Part shown: piece after piece, positions 36,187-47,569 of the stretch
Layout of the letters: each line of letters begins with the position of its first letter
How positions within the stretch are numbered: the first letter of the stretch is position 1
Assembly: GCA_902729315.2 (NCBI GenBank)
Contig: LR746280.1
Span: forward strand, 1,604,501 to 1,668,500
Direction of reading: 5' to 3'
DNA: 64,000 nucleotides
Source of the DNA: Spirodela intermedia
Lineage: Eukaryota > Streptophyta > Magnoliopsida > Alismatales > Araceae
Notes under the pieces: generated by a model
What the model saw: only the letters and a program-made list of their open reading frames with translations
Database searches by the model: none
What the model was told of the DNA's origin: nothing
Program-made: the position numbers and the translations under genes

Positions 36187-36968
36187 GGCGGCAGCCGCCG
36201 GTGGGGTATGGGATGCGGCAAGAGGGGAGAGAACGGTCGTCGGAGAGGGAAGGGGAGATGGGGCCGTCGGTGAGCCCTTCCACAGTCTGTATATAGTGTA
36301 TATACCATTTAAACAATGTCGGAAAATCACGATTACCGCGTTTTCTTGGCCCTTCGATCACATTCCGCATGGGAAAGAGTCATTGAAGACGTATTTTCTT
36401 TGCTGACATTTTGAGACCTTCGCAACCCGAGTCTCGCCGGGTTCTCCAAGGATACACGTTGATACACACCCGATCACACATCCTCTCTCTCTCTCTCTCT
36501 ATTTCTATATATATAAATATCTCTTTCTCTCTCCTCTGTGATGTCAAGACGTTACATGTCGGGGACAACCACTATCAAGCAGAACAGATCAACCACTGCG
36601 GGGGACAACCTGTTATAACATGCGAATAATACTGGCGGTCAACGTCTAATGTGGACGGCCTTCCTGCCCAGGAGAGGGGAGAGGAGTATGAGGTCAGGAA
36701 GAGAGCCCAATAGGCCCGTTATTTACACGGGCCTGGGCCCTGTACAGTTTCAATCGACTAAGGCCCGGCCCACACCGGTCCGGTCCTGGCCGCCAACCCC
36801 CCAATTCTAGCCCCTGGTTCATAAGGTTTTTATGACGTCATGGTGTCCTAATAAAATCTATTTGACATGCGCCTTCTGCCATCGCTGCGGGAGGGGCGGC
36901 GGCGGGCTGGCCTCTTTCTATTTCCTCTCTCGTCGGCAGTTTGGGTCAGAGACTGGCAAGGAACGGCA
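36187..36968. promoter_or_regulatory. Divergent FLA/MMS21 promoter module, unit 3
   Basis: Same order as unit 1: TATA-like box at about 36288-36296, CT/AT tract at 36482-36515, GGGACAACC motifs at about 36560-36610, GGCCC/GGGCC cluster at about 36710-36785, and TGACGTCA at 36833-36840, then TGGTGTCCTAATAAAATC and the MMS21 start at 36969. Conservation across units is much better here than in the flanking DNA, as far as can be judged by eye. Confidence 0.6.
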
Positions 36969-37600
36969 ATGGCTTCTTCTTCGGCTCCTCGCTCGGCTGC
37001 GTGATCGACGAGAATGGAGAGCACAGTGACGGCGTTGTGCGCCGACTACCAGTCATCGCTGTACGAGGATGGAACTGTCTAAATCTCGGTCCATTCTGGA
37101 CCATAAGCCCTAACCTCGCACCGGTGCCAGGAAATCAGAAAAACACTCGGGGTGATGAAGAACATCGCAGTGGATCTCGAGAGGGATAAGATGTCGGTTG
37201 AGGTTGACCGACCAGCTGCTCCGATTTCTTTACTGCAACCGGCAATCTTTAACTTTCATCTGTTTGGCGCTGGAGGGGGTTTTGGAACTTCTGAACGCTT
37301 CGGATGACTGCGCTCATTTCTCTTCTGCGGTCAAATCTACTGGAGATGCGTACGTGCCTGGAACGCAGGTGATTGCAGCTCCTTGTATTGTACTCTCTTT
37401 GGTCGTTGCTCATAACGAGTGCTAATTTTTTTAATTCTTTTGGCATCGACGTTTCTGTATTGTAGTCCATCGACTTTGGGAACTTGTTGAAGAATGAATG
37501 CAAACGGCTCAAAATGGACACCTCCCAATCCTCAAAAAAATTCACTATATCGGCAGTTCAAGGAAGCAGTCTGGGTATACATCCAGTATACCATGAATCC
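36969..37600 (+). pseudogene. MMS21: MMS21 (HPY2) SUMO E3 ligase, 5' exons, broken
   Basis: MMS21 is the SP-RING SUMO ligase of the SMC5/6 DNA-repair complex. Exon 1 (36969-37368) contains, in different frames, MASSSAPRSAA, MESTVTALCADYQSSLY, ELSKSRSILDHK, VMKNIAVDLERDKMSVEV and LELLNASDDCAHFSSAVKSTG; exon 2 begins at 37466 with SIDFGNLLKNECKRLK. These match the helical N-terminal half of plant MMS21. An in-frame TGA after 11 codons, another after EDGT and several frame changes show it is dead. The SP-RING exons are not found here; the copy at 51317 holds them. Confidence 0.8.
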
Positions 37601-37604
37601 TTTG

Positions 37605-37943
37605 TTATAAATTCGATTGCCTATTCTGTAATTCTTGTAATGGCGGATGTAAATATCGAAGATCTCTATTCAGAGTTTCCGCACATTAATATATTTTCGG
37701 TTGTTACGTGGACTTATTTGAGATGCGTAGAATCTTAAATAAATAAATAAATTCCATATAAATGATATTGGGACAATGATACTCGACTACATGGTCCCTA
37801 TCCTATTACTAGTACTAGGATCTTCTTTTCAATTCATTTGAATGATTTTTTTTCGCCTCCTTGGAGGAAGTTACTGGGCATTTATTTATTGTTTTCTAGT
37901 GTTACAGAGGAGGAGAAGGTAAGCATACGACATGGATGCGAAG
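37605..37943 (+). repeat. Shared block Z, copy 2 (unit 3)
   Basis: Same landmarks as 29140-29480, ending at GAGGAGAAGGTAAGCATACGAC. Immediately beyond, the sequence becomes AT-rich repeat DNA, which marks the left edge of the 37.9-46.8 kb block. Confidence 0.85.
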
Positions 37944-38732
37944 GGAATCGTGTCTCAATATTCTGCAAGACAATGATTTTCTTTGAGGTTATTGAAAAAG
38001 TGGGGTAGACATATCCAAAAGAGAAACTAGGATTTTAGAAAGCGAAAAATACTTGTTTAAGTTGTCATGGCAAGAATTTTTTGGGGAACAGTTTAACAGT
38101 AGTCAGGAAGGATGTTTTGATTAATAGAGATTTTTACACCTTGATATATAGGACTTGTGAGGAGAAATCACTTATTTTAGAATTTAGAAAAAAAAAGTAA
38201 TATAAAAAATCTAAAAGCGAAGAGTACACATAGAGGGTGTGAGACATCATTCTCATTGTCGAAAATCATCTATAGAAAAATACTACTTAGAAAATAAGTG
38301 GTTGTGTGAAAGCTTTGAAAACAAAAAGTACATATGAAAGGTGTGAGACGTCATTCTTATTATCAAAATTTGTCTACAAGAAAAGCTATTTATTCACTAT
38401 ATATATATAAAATAAAAAATATAGTATAAATTTCAAAAATTAAGTCATAGAAAAAAGAAAATATATGATAAATATTATTCTCGAATGAATATTGATAATT
38501 GAAACATCTTGTGAATTATATTTATGAGTGAAGAAATGATAAAAGTGTGAATAGAGAAGTGAACTCTAGATTGTTATTTTGAAGAGTGCTTCAACATTTA
38601 AGTGCTTGACATCATTTTGAAATACTTATTATAAAAATCCAAAGTGTCTAGAGGTACATCATTTCTAATTTTATTTTCATGGATTAAAATATGATGTTTG
38701 AAAATTTTAAGAATGACTAGCAATGATTTAAG

Positions 38733-39058
38733 TTGTGAGGTATGATAAGTTATCATTATCATAAGTTAATAATTAATTAATAATATATTTTAAATCTTAA
38801 CTTATGATAAATAGGCTTACATTTATGTTAAATTATGAAAAGTGATTTTTAGTTGATTAATGTGAAATTTTAGCTAATTATCTGATTTTATGTGAATTTA
38901 TATAATTTTTATAATCATTTTTTTGAGATAAATAAAGAGAAATAAAATAAAATAAGAATAGAGTAAAAAGAAGGACCCGCCGATCAGGCATGCCTACAAG
39001 TGGGTCAGAAACATAGTCAAGTAGAGCCATAAATAGTGTGCTTGAGTAGCTAAGGGTT
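38733..39058 (+). repeat. LTR-like repeat, 5' fragment
   Basis: Begins TGTGAGGTATGATAAGTTATC and runs ATAAGTTAATAATTAATTAA and TTGAGATAAATAAAGAG in parallel with 39062 onward, but stops after about 320 bases, where the next copy starts. Confidence 0.7.
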
Positions 39059-39061
39059 GGT

Positions 39062-40677
39062 AGGTGATAAGTTTTCATTATTATGAGTTAATAATTAGTA
39101 AATAATATAGTTTTAGCCTTAACTCATGATAAATAGACTTATATTTGTGTTAAAGTGTAAAAAATGATTTTTAGTTGATTAACATGAAATTTTGGGTAAT
39201 TATGTGATTTTATACAATTTTTATAGTCTTACTTTTGAGATAAATGAAGAACAAGAAATAGAAATAAAAATATTGTAAAATGGGGGGATCCGCTGGCTAG
39301 TCGGGCCCGCAAGCAGATTAGAAGCTCAGTCGGGGAGTAGCCGCGAGTAGGGGCTCGAGCGGCTTGAACCGATAGGGGCACATGTGTGCGCCACTCCCCT
39401 TCCATGTCACTAGTGGCCAGCCGGCTGTGGGGTAAGGAGTGGTCGTACATGCGAGAGAATGGACTTTGCTTAGAAGCTAACATTACTATATATTCGTCCG
39501 AAAAATTGATGCACAATCGATGTGGGACTAAACCCGTGTCACACCTTCCTCAAAAGAGGCGGGCGATCGGCATAGGTTTGAGTCCTTCTAGAGCCAAAAG
39601 TTATATATTTTTATCTAATTATCGTGACATTCTTGTAGATCGTCGGTGAAGGATTAAGCAACGAGAATCGCTAGATCATCGGCGAAAATCTCGTCAACGC
39701 GATTCGCAGAGTATTGCTACTAAAATTGCTAAAGAATTCACGATAAAAGGATCACAAATCTATCGAGTAAATCATCTCTAATTGATCAATGAACAAGCCA
39801 TCGTCGGGAAGAGGATGATTCGCCGGGAGACAAGTCGTCACCTCTTGAGAGCGTACCAGATGCGATGAAGAGCCTCCTCTTGCTACAGGGACCTGAGGAT
39901 GAAGCTCCCTGACACACGTCCCACCTCCATCCAGCTCCTCTCCATCGGGTGACAACCACCGGAGAGCTGCAAAGTCACTGTTTTTTCACTCCGCCGGGTG
40001 ACAATTGTTGGAGACGATTCAATAACCCATTTCATTAATCTCTAGACTTTGTAAGGAGATCTAGAGATTGCCCACGTCATCTTTGTCCAAGGAGAGCCTT
40101 CGAGGTCATAGACACTGCACGACAATCCTCCCGAACGCTTGGGATTTTGGTACATTGCCGACGCATCACCGTCGTGACGCCGGAACTTTGTTTTCCTGCT
40201 TTCAACTTACTTTATGCTTCATTTAATGATAGTTTTTGTGATTTTAATTTACCAAAATATACTTTGTTCTATTATGATTCTTTTGGCTTTTACAAATCTT
40301 AATTTGATCAATTAAATCGTCTATAATTGCTTACGTAAGAATCACTAGGCGGAACTCTATTTCTGCCCGATTTGCGTTTGCTGGGCGTTGACGTCATCTT
40401 GAAGTCCACACCCTTGCTTCCCTTTTTTGTGAATTTTAAATATATTTTCTTTTCATTTCCTAGTATAAAATTAATAGAAAATCGTATTCATTGAGAAAAA
40501 TTCTAAATAATTACCATATATTATATTACATCCCTGTGATTGACCTAGAAAATTACTACTATTTTTTGGAAATTTTATTGAATTATAATTGATATATTTA
40601 TTTAGAAATACTTCTAAATATCTAAAAATTCATATTTTCTAGTTTTATAAATTTTAGATTTGCATGATTTAGTATAC
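39062..40677 (+). repeat. LTR-like repeat, full-length copy (about 1.6 kb, probable solo LTR)
   Basis: Starts near GGTGATAAGTTTTCATTATT and ends near TTTAGTATACA. A reverse-strand copy at 55690-57393 lies directly against Ty3/gypsy pol remains and is preceded (in element sense) by a G-rich polypurine-like string CTTGGGGTG. I therefore interpret this family as the LTR of an Athila/Tat-like Ty3/gypsy element. No coding capacity. Confidence 0.6.
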
Positions 40678-40689
40678 AACGACTGAGTC

Positions 40690-42060
40690 ACGTCAGTAGG
40701 ACACTTGTGCGTTATTCCCTTTCTATGTTACTAGTGGGTAGTTGGGTGTGGGGTAAGGAGTGGTCGTACACACGTGAGAGAGAGAGCGATTGAACATAAA
40801 AAGTTGTATTACTATATATTTGTCTAAAACATTCAAAAATAATTAATGTGGTACTAAATCCGGTCACCATTTACTGTCACTTATTTTTAATATTTCTATA
40901 CTTATAATATGCATGAATGATAAGAAAACAATATCTTTATGATGTCACTAGATAGATATTAATATACTTATGTCACTCTCTCTCATGCAAGTAGGAGATT
41001 AGGGAAGGTTTGAATCTCACTAGAGTCAAAATTTATATTTTTATGTAATTAAATAATTATTTTTATGTAGAGTGTTAATCAATGATTAAGTTATCTCATA
41101 ATCACTCAATTATCAAGAAAAATCTCATTAATGTGATTCTCAAAACATCGTTATCCTAAATTACTAAATGATTATAGATAAAAGGATTGTGAATCTATCA
41201 AGTAAATTATCTCTAATTAATCAACAAATAAATCACCATCGGGAAGAGGATGATTTGTTGGGAAATGAGTTGCTACCTCTTGAGAGTATATTAAATGCAA
41301 TGAAAAACTTTTTCTTGATATACAGATCTAAGGATAAAGTTACCTAAGACATGCCCCACCTTTATTTAACTTATCTTTGTCGGATGACAGCCACTGAAGA
41401 TCTACAAAGTTGTCATTTTTATATTCTACCAAGTGATAGTCATCGAAAATGATTCGTTGACTCACCACCTTGATTTTTAGACTTCACAAGAAGACTTAAA
41501 GATTACCCACTTTGTCATTGTGCAAGGAGAACCTTTGAAGTCATGGACATTAGATGATAATCCTCCCAAATATGAAATTTTGGTGATTATCACTGTGAAG
41601 TTGGAACTCTACCTTTCTTACTTTCAATTTAATGTTTACTTAATTTAGTGATTTCAAAGTTTGAAACTATTTTTTATTAAATTAAAATTAATTTTACTTT
41701 TATAGAACTTAATTTGATCAATTAAATTATTGTGCGGAACTTTGTTTCTACCTAATTTGTGTTCATTGGGCCACTAACATTATCTGACATCCACACACTT
41801 ATTTCTTTTTTTTTAAATTTAAATAGATTTTATCTTCATTTTTTAGTCTAAGAATTATAAAAAAATCATATTTTTTACAGAAAAATTGAAATATCACTTG
41901 ATATTATATTACATCCCAATGATCGACCTAGAAAATCTTCACTATTTTTGATTTTTTTATTAAATTATAATTAATATATTTCTTTATAAATATTTCTCAA
42001 TATCTAAATATTAATATTTTTTAGTTTTATAAATATTTAATTTATGTATTGAATAAGCAA
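40690..42060 (+). repeat. LTR-like repeat, 5'-truncated diverged copy
   Basis: Parallels 39372-40683 at an offset of about 1330 bases: GGGTAAGGAGTGGTCGTACA, GAAGAGGATGATT, CTCTTGAGAG, GACAATCCTCCC/GATAATCCTCCC and AATTTGATCAATTAAAT. It lacks the first 310 bases of the repeat and is older than its neighbour. Confidence 0.65.
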
Positions 42061-42517
42061 TGATTAAGTCATGTTAGACGACAAAGAGGTGAAATGACTT
42101 CAAGAACAAACATGTTCAATAGGATGGAGTGACAAGAAGAAAAATAAAGAGAGGTCCCCCTAATTGAAGAGGGCAAGAAGAAGATATCCCTAATCCAAGA
42201 GGCTAGCAAAAGAGAAGAGAAACTTGTAATTCAAGAGACGAGTGAGAGAGAAGAGGAACTCCTAGTCCAAAGGTGAGAGATAACAACTTTCTTGATTCTA
42301 AATTCAACTTCAACTTCTTTAAGTATTCTTGAGTTTGAATATTTATAGAAAAGAGAGGAAGGTAGTTAGAGGTGTCCCCTCCCAAAGGATGTCAAGTGGT
42401 GTCTCTTGGAGGGAGAGGTGCCTTAGCAAAGAAGGGGTGTGGGGGTGATGTGGCTTCTTCTCCTCCCTCTTCTTCCTCCTCATGGGTCCACCTAACTGGT
42501 TGAATCCTCATGTTGAC

Positions 42518-44215
42518 TCCATCACTAGCCCATTGAGGTTCTAGTAAGACTATTTTTATCCATAGAGCTGATGATGTCAATCATTTGATCATCTGAACAC
42601 TTGGCTAGAATCAGTTAGTAAAGGCCTAAAAGTCTTTTTTATGCTATTAAGAGGTATTATGTTCTCTAACTTGAAATTGATTAGCGTTGGGGTAGTAAAC
42701 GGTTTTCATTTACTATAATCATATGGTCGATTGTATGTTAATCACTATAGGATTATATGTGCACATGTAGCACACGAACAAGTATCTAGTTTATAGCATC
42801 TTTTCATTTTAATCACATGTTTAAGTTTGGATTAGCTAAGATGAGACTATTTTAATACATAGCCATGGATGGAGGTTGAGAATGGGTTTTTTTTTATTAC
42901 CTTTGGTATTAACTCCTTGATAATCCCTAAACCTAAGGTGATGTGGGCCTTGAAGTTGGTATTAATAAAGAAAAATATAAACCTAACTTCTAATTAATTT
43001 TGAGTATATGTGGAAAGTTAGAGTCGTATCCACTAGGATTGGTTCTTAGAATAGGGTTGAGAATTGATTTCTAGTGATGAATGGGAGTGAGATAATAAGA
43101 AATAAAGGTCAGAGGTAGGGAGATAGAAGAATTTCTAGATCTAGAGAAAATTTTGAGATCTAGGGGAAATTTGGGGGAAATGTGAGGTGATTGGTTCATG
43201 AGGAAAAAGAACTAATCCCTACACTACAATTTAATTTCTACTCCTCTCTAGTGTTAAAGTTGAGAGGCAATCATGCTAGAATAATCGGTGTGGTTCTTGC
43301 TTGGTTGCTCCAATGCGTGGACCCCAGATTGTGGTTCCCACTTGGTCACTCTGGTGAACGGATCTTGGAGTGAGGTTCCTACCTGGTTGCTCTAGTGAGT
43401 GGACCCTAGACAATGGTTCTTGCTTGGTCTCTCTAGCGAGTGAAGCTTGGGATGTGGTTTCCACCTAGTCACTCCGGTGAATGAACCCCGGACTGTGAGG
43501 AGCGTATCTTGAACTTGGCTATGTTAGGCCCACTACTCTTTAGGGTTGTGCTCAAGTCTTTAGGCTCTCCATGCTCTCCATGGCCTGATTTTTGGATATT
43601 TCTTTTCCATAAAATCCACCTAAGTTCTGCACAATTGATTACTCAAAAAGAAACAAATGTTACCATAGATAATCCACTTGACTTTAAAGTAGTCAAGTGA
43701 GATTAAACTATAGTATTTCATCAGATCTCAAAAAAAAATGTAGAACTTAGATAATTGTATCAGAATGCATGAACATGCAATCATTTAATGATAATATACA
43801 TTTTTCTAACTAAATTTATAGAAACTTTAGATGAGTGATTCATATAGTCATAAAAATATGCATATTATCACTCCTCTCAAACCAATTAAAGTATTGAGAT
43901 TCCTTGATCTTCAATTGGACTTTGGTTTAGTTCAGTGTTAGGTCATAACCTTGGATTTGTTGGGCTTATGTTGACAAGCACTTGGGTGATGGAAGGGTCA
44001 TTAGTGCAATCATTTACAGTCATTTAGACTTGTTGTGAAGATTATACCAATGTAGATTAGATGCAATGGTATTTAATAATCAGAACCTTGGTGTTGGAAT
44101 AGGTCTTAAGGCCCTGACAAGATTCAAATTGTATGGTCAATGGAAGCCTTTCAAGGATTTATATGACTTGTGACACTAATTGTTAGTGTTTTAGTGACAA
44201 CTAGTTTGGATCTTT
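42518..44215 (+). repeat. Repeat R, copy 1 (carries a 0.96-kb extra segment)
   Basis: Starts CCCATTGAGGTTCTAG and matches 51621-52395 in order: GATGATGTC, ATTAAGAGGTATTA, GGATTATATGTGCACATGTAG, AACAAGTATCTAGTTTATAG, AACCAATT, GTTGACAAGCACT and TAGTGACAACTAGTTTGGAT. The segment at about 42915-43880 is absent from the other copy and so looks like an insertion here. No gene recognised. Confidence 0.8.
43285..43497 (+). repeat. Minisatellite, about five units of 41 bp
   Basis: Recurring TGGTTCTTGCTTGGTTGCTC / TGGTTCCCACTTGGTCACTC / AGGTTCCTACCTGGTTGCTC type units start at about 43291, 43332, 43373, 43414 and 43455. Units differ by several bases. It lies wholly within the extra segment of repeat R copy 1. 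Confidence 0.85.
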
Positions 44216-46800
44216 TTGCCCAATGATTCTTAGAGATCATATCATGAGGTTCTATTGTAGAATATAAGAAGTGTTTTAACTCATGGGTATAGTGATCAAT
44301 GACGTCCTTGAACTACTCTTCAACAAGACTTTTATTGAGATACTTATAAGGGATGTCTAGGTTGAAGTTTATCTTTTAGAGCCCATAGGGCTAAATGCAA
44401 TCATGCAAAGAGGTCAGGAATCTCACCCTCTAACCAGGAGATAATAATGGAAGAATCCAATGAATCAATATGTCTGACTCTAATTCAGCCATATGGGATT
44501 ATAACCTTCAACAACAAATAGGTCTTGCTCCTTATGTCGTTAGGGAGAACTTAAAAGGATTAAAAGACAAGATCATGGGTACAACCTCAACTATTGAAGG
44601 GCAGGCCCTAGGCAAATACAAGCGTTTGATATTTTCACCTTTACATATTCAGGTCTATGTATGAGAAATATGGTCCTTATCATTGATGATGGTAGAACTA
44701 CAAATTATAATAGTTATGAAGATTTTCTCAAAGCATCATAACACAAGGTTGTATTCTCATTCAATTCAATCATGTAAGAATTGTCACTAAGTATATTCTA
44801 GTTATGAGGTTACATAAAAAGAAGAATAATCACAATGTTTGTGTGTATGGTGGAGTCACAATATTGGTAGGGTGACCTTTCATGTTCTCATGAATTATAT
44901 CATATGAGAATCCTTTTAAAAAGTTATCTTGGTCTTCTATGAGGATATCTTGATTTTCAGCTCCAATGGAGAATGGCACACATAATTAATTCTCTCCACT
45001 TCAAAAACATCAAAAGTGCATAAAGCCCAAAAGGTGTGGTTGACTAAGACAAAATTCAATATTTGGGGTACTGAGTTTTGACCAATATAAGGAAAATTTT
45101 GTCATCCCCCATCAATAAGAGAGAATTTCAAGGTTTATTAGGCTTGACTGGCTACTATCATCATTTTACATTGAGCATTGCTTGATTTTACAGCTGCTAA
45201 CCCAATAGCTTAAAAAAGATGACTTCTTTTAGTGGTCAATTGTTGAGGAGGCTTTCCATTGCCTTAAGGAGATGATGACATCAGAATTTGGAATTAGAGA
45301 TTGATACATCAAGTTTTTGGGGTAAAGTAGAACTCAAACAACATTGACAAATTGCATTTTTTAGCCATATATTTTCATCCTCAAGCAAGTTGACAACAAT
45401 TTATAAACAATAATTGATGTTCATGGTCTTGAACATATTAAAATGGAAACATTATTTTATTAAAAGAAGATTTATCATCACACATACTAATAAAATTTAA
45501 AATACATCCTGTCAAGTAACATTAGATTATCAAATGTGGCTATTGACAATCATGCATTGATTTTGAGACGATATAAGATCAATGTGAAAAATTAAAGAGC
45601 TAATGTTCTACATCAAAAGCCCAACTTGATGGAGCTCTAATGAATGCAAGCAATCTACTTAGAATGGCCCGACTTTTGTCTTATTTCATGCAAGCAACCT
45701 ACTTAGAATGACTCTTTACTTAAATAATTTTTTAATGAACAACTGAAAAATCTAGAAAATTTTCTCAAAATAAAAATAGAATGTGAACATATTTTCTATC
45801 GACTTTGGCTTGCTTTAGATATACATAATAATTAGACAAAATATATATTGAATCAAGATGAAGGATATTTTTTTTTAATACTTATACAATCATTATCCTC
45901 GGTCATCCTTATAACATTATTCTAACAAATATATGGGATGACATATTAATAGATTTTATTAAAGTATTATCAAATATTGATATTTTTGATTTATTATCAT
46001 TCTATTGGTGGCCAATTGTCAGAATAAGTAAGCTCATTTCTTCCCTCTCAAGCACCCATTTACAACTCCTAATGTCACATAGGTATTCCTCTAAGATATA
46101 GGCCATCTTCATGGGTTTTTGACATCTATCGTCACAAATTGCAACCAAATTTTATAAGCACTTTACAAGGAGAATTGCTCAAGATGTGGGTAATATATTT
46201 GTGTTACATTAGCACCTATCAACCCTAAATTAGTGGGTAAATGGAGATGGTGAACTATAGTCTTGAGACCTACTTACAATACTTAGCCAACAATTGTGTT
46301 TGATAGTAGAGTATGTAGCTCATTTAGATTATCACCCTTCAATAAGCATCATTCCATTCAAGATCAAGTATGGATGTGATTCACTAATACTTCCCTAATA
46401 TGAGATTCACAAGGCAATCTCTAATAGTATAGGACAAGGTGCTAGACCAATTTAAACATCTATTAATCCAAGTCCAAGCTCACATGAAGGCTCATATAGA
46501 CACATGGCACTGTGATGTTCAATTCAAAATGAGTGATTTAATCTACCTTCACATAGGACCCTACCCATTTCAATTGTTGTGTCACATCCCACACAAAGCT
46601 CTCCCCTTGTTAGGATTTTAGAATGCATTTTGTCCAAAGGAGTATCAATTGGATGTGATACAAACTACAAGTGTTGCTCCTATATTTCATATATCTCACT
46701 TGATGATGATCGTTGGAGGATCAAAACATAGTCATCATGAAAACCTCACATGAAGTGTGACTCTAAAGGACATTCTAGTGACCTAATAAAAATTGTACGG
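44216..46800 (+). pseudogene. Decayed Ty3/gypsy polyprotein (chromovirus-like)
   Basis: Around 45115-45280 the plus strand reads REFQGLLGLTGYYHHF, SLKKDDFFWS and EEAFHCLKEMM, the reverse-transcriptase/RNase H junction of Ty3/gypsy elements. Around 46080-46340 integrase-core traces appear. Around 46540-46760 come a GPYPFQLL-like string and ISHLMMIVGG, recalling the C-terminal GPF and VFHVSLLK boxes of chromoviral integrases. Many stops and frame changes; not functional. Confidence 0.7.
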
Positions 46801-46804
46801 TGGC

Positions 46805-47569
46805 GAATAAAATTTTCCATAAATTCATTATTTTATTTTCTCTGCCTTTTTGGATTATTTGAATGAAGTGGATTGAAACGGAACAAGTTGCCTGCATGGC
46901 TGCCATTAGTTCTCTCTCTCTCTGAGACCGTTGACCCTTTTCGACTCCTACCTAATCGACCTAGAAGTTTCCTTCGGCGTCATTAACTACGTGAAAAGGA
47001 AAGACTTCACTTCGCAGACGTTGATCCAACAGTGCGTGCGTGTCGGATAACCATCGTTGATATTGTCAAATCATTGGCTTCGACGGCTAGGATCGGATCG
47101 GATTGCTCTCTCTCTCTCTCTCTCTCTCTATCTCGGATCAATGTATCTATAGAGCTTTAAACAAGCGTGCGCCGTGCATGGCTAGCCGAGAGCCACGACC
47201 ACGTGAAGCGGCGTGCTCACCATGTAAATGGTGGCGACGTGGGAACGCGCCGCCGGTAGCCGAGGCCCTCCACCGCTGTCTTTCGTCCTCTTCTACTCCG
47301 ACGCTGTGTGATCGTCCATCGAATGCGAACCCAACTCTCTCATGCAAACACGAAATCAGAGTAGTAAACATAGATCAATCGGAGAGAGGCAGGGACGGAG
47401 AGGAGAACGCAGATACAGAAAGCGAGAGAAGATGGAGATCTAGAGTAAAAGACAGACAGAGAGAGGAAAAGACTCGTGGAGGCGCTACATCCTCCTTTCA
47501 CCGGTGCAGGCCCAGGAAGGCACCCCAGCCCCCAGGAGCACTTCCCAGGCGACCCATCCTCCGCCCCCT
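46805..47569. other. FLA 3' flank, unit 4
   Basis: Resumes unit DNA: GGATTATTTGAATGAAGTGG at about 46850, GAGACCGTTGACCC at about 46922, TCATTAACTACGTGAAAAGG at about 46980, the CT tract at 47105-47130, then GTGCATGGCTAGCCGAGAGCC and GCCGGTAGCCGAGGCCCTCC. Same order as 34850-35520. The segment before 47570 still contains the frame-shifted remnant of an FLA GPI tail. Confidence 0.65.

Larger units (their letters stand above)
37944..46804. mobile_element. Repeat-rich block separating units 3 and 4 (composite)
   Basis: About 8.9 kb with no intact gene, bounded by unit-3 block Z on the left and by the FLA 3' flank of unit 4 on the right. From left to right: AT-rich unassigned DNA (37944-38732), three LTR-like repeats (38733-42060), purine-rich unassigned DNA (42060-42517), repeat R with an internal insertion and minisatellite (42518-44215) and decayed Ty3/gypsy pol (44216-46800). 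The methyltransferase expected in unit 4 is missing at the right edge, so the block was accompanied by deletion. Confidence 0.7.

Noticed and set aside
43270-43500. Regularly spaced repeats considered as a CRISPR-like array
   Set aside because: Units of about 41 bp are contiguous and diverged with no unique spacers, in a plant nuclear context; it is a minisatellite.
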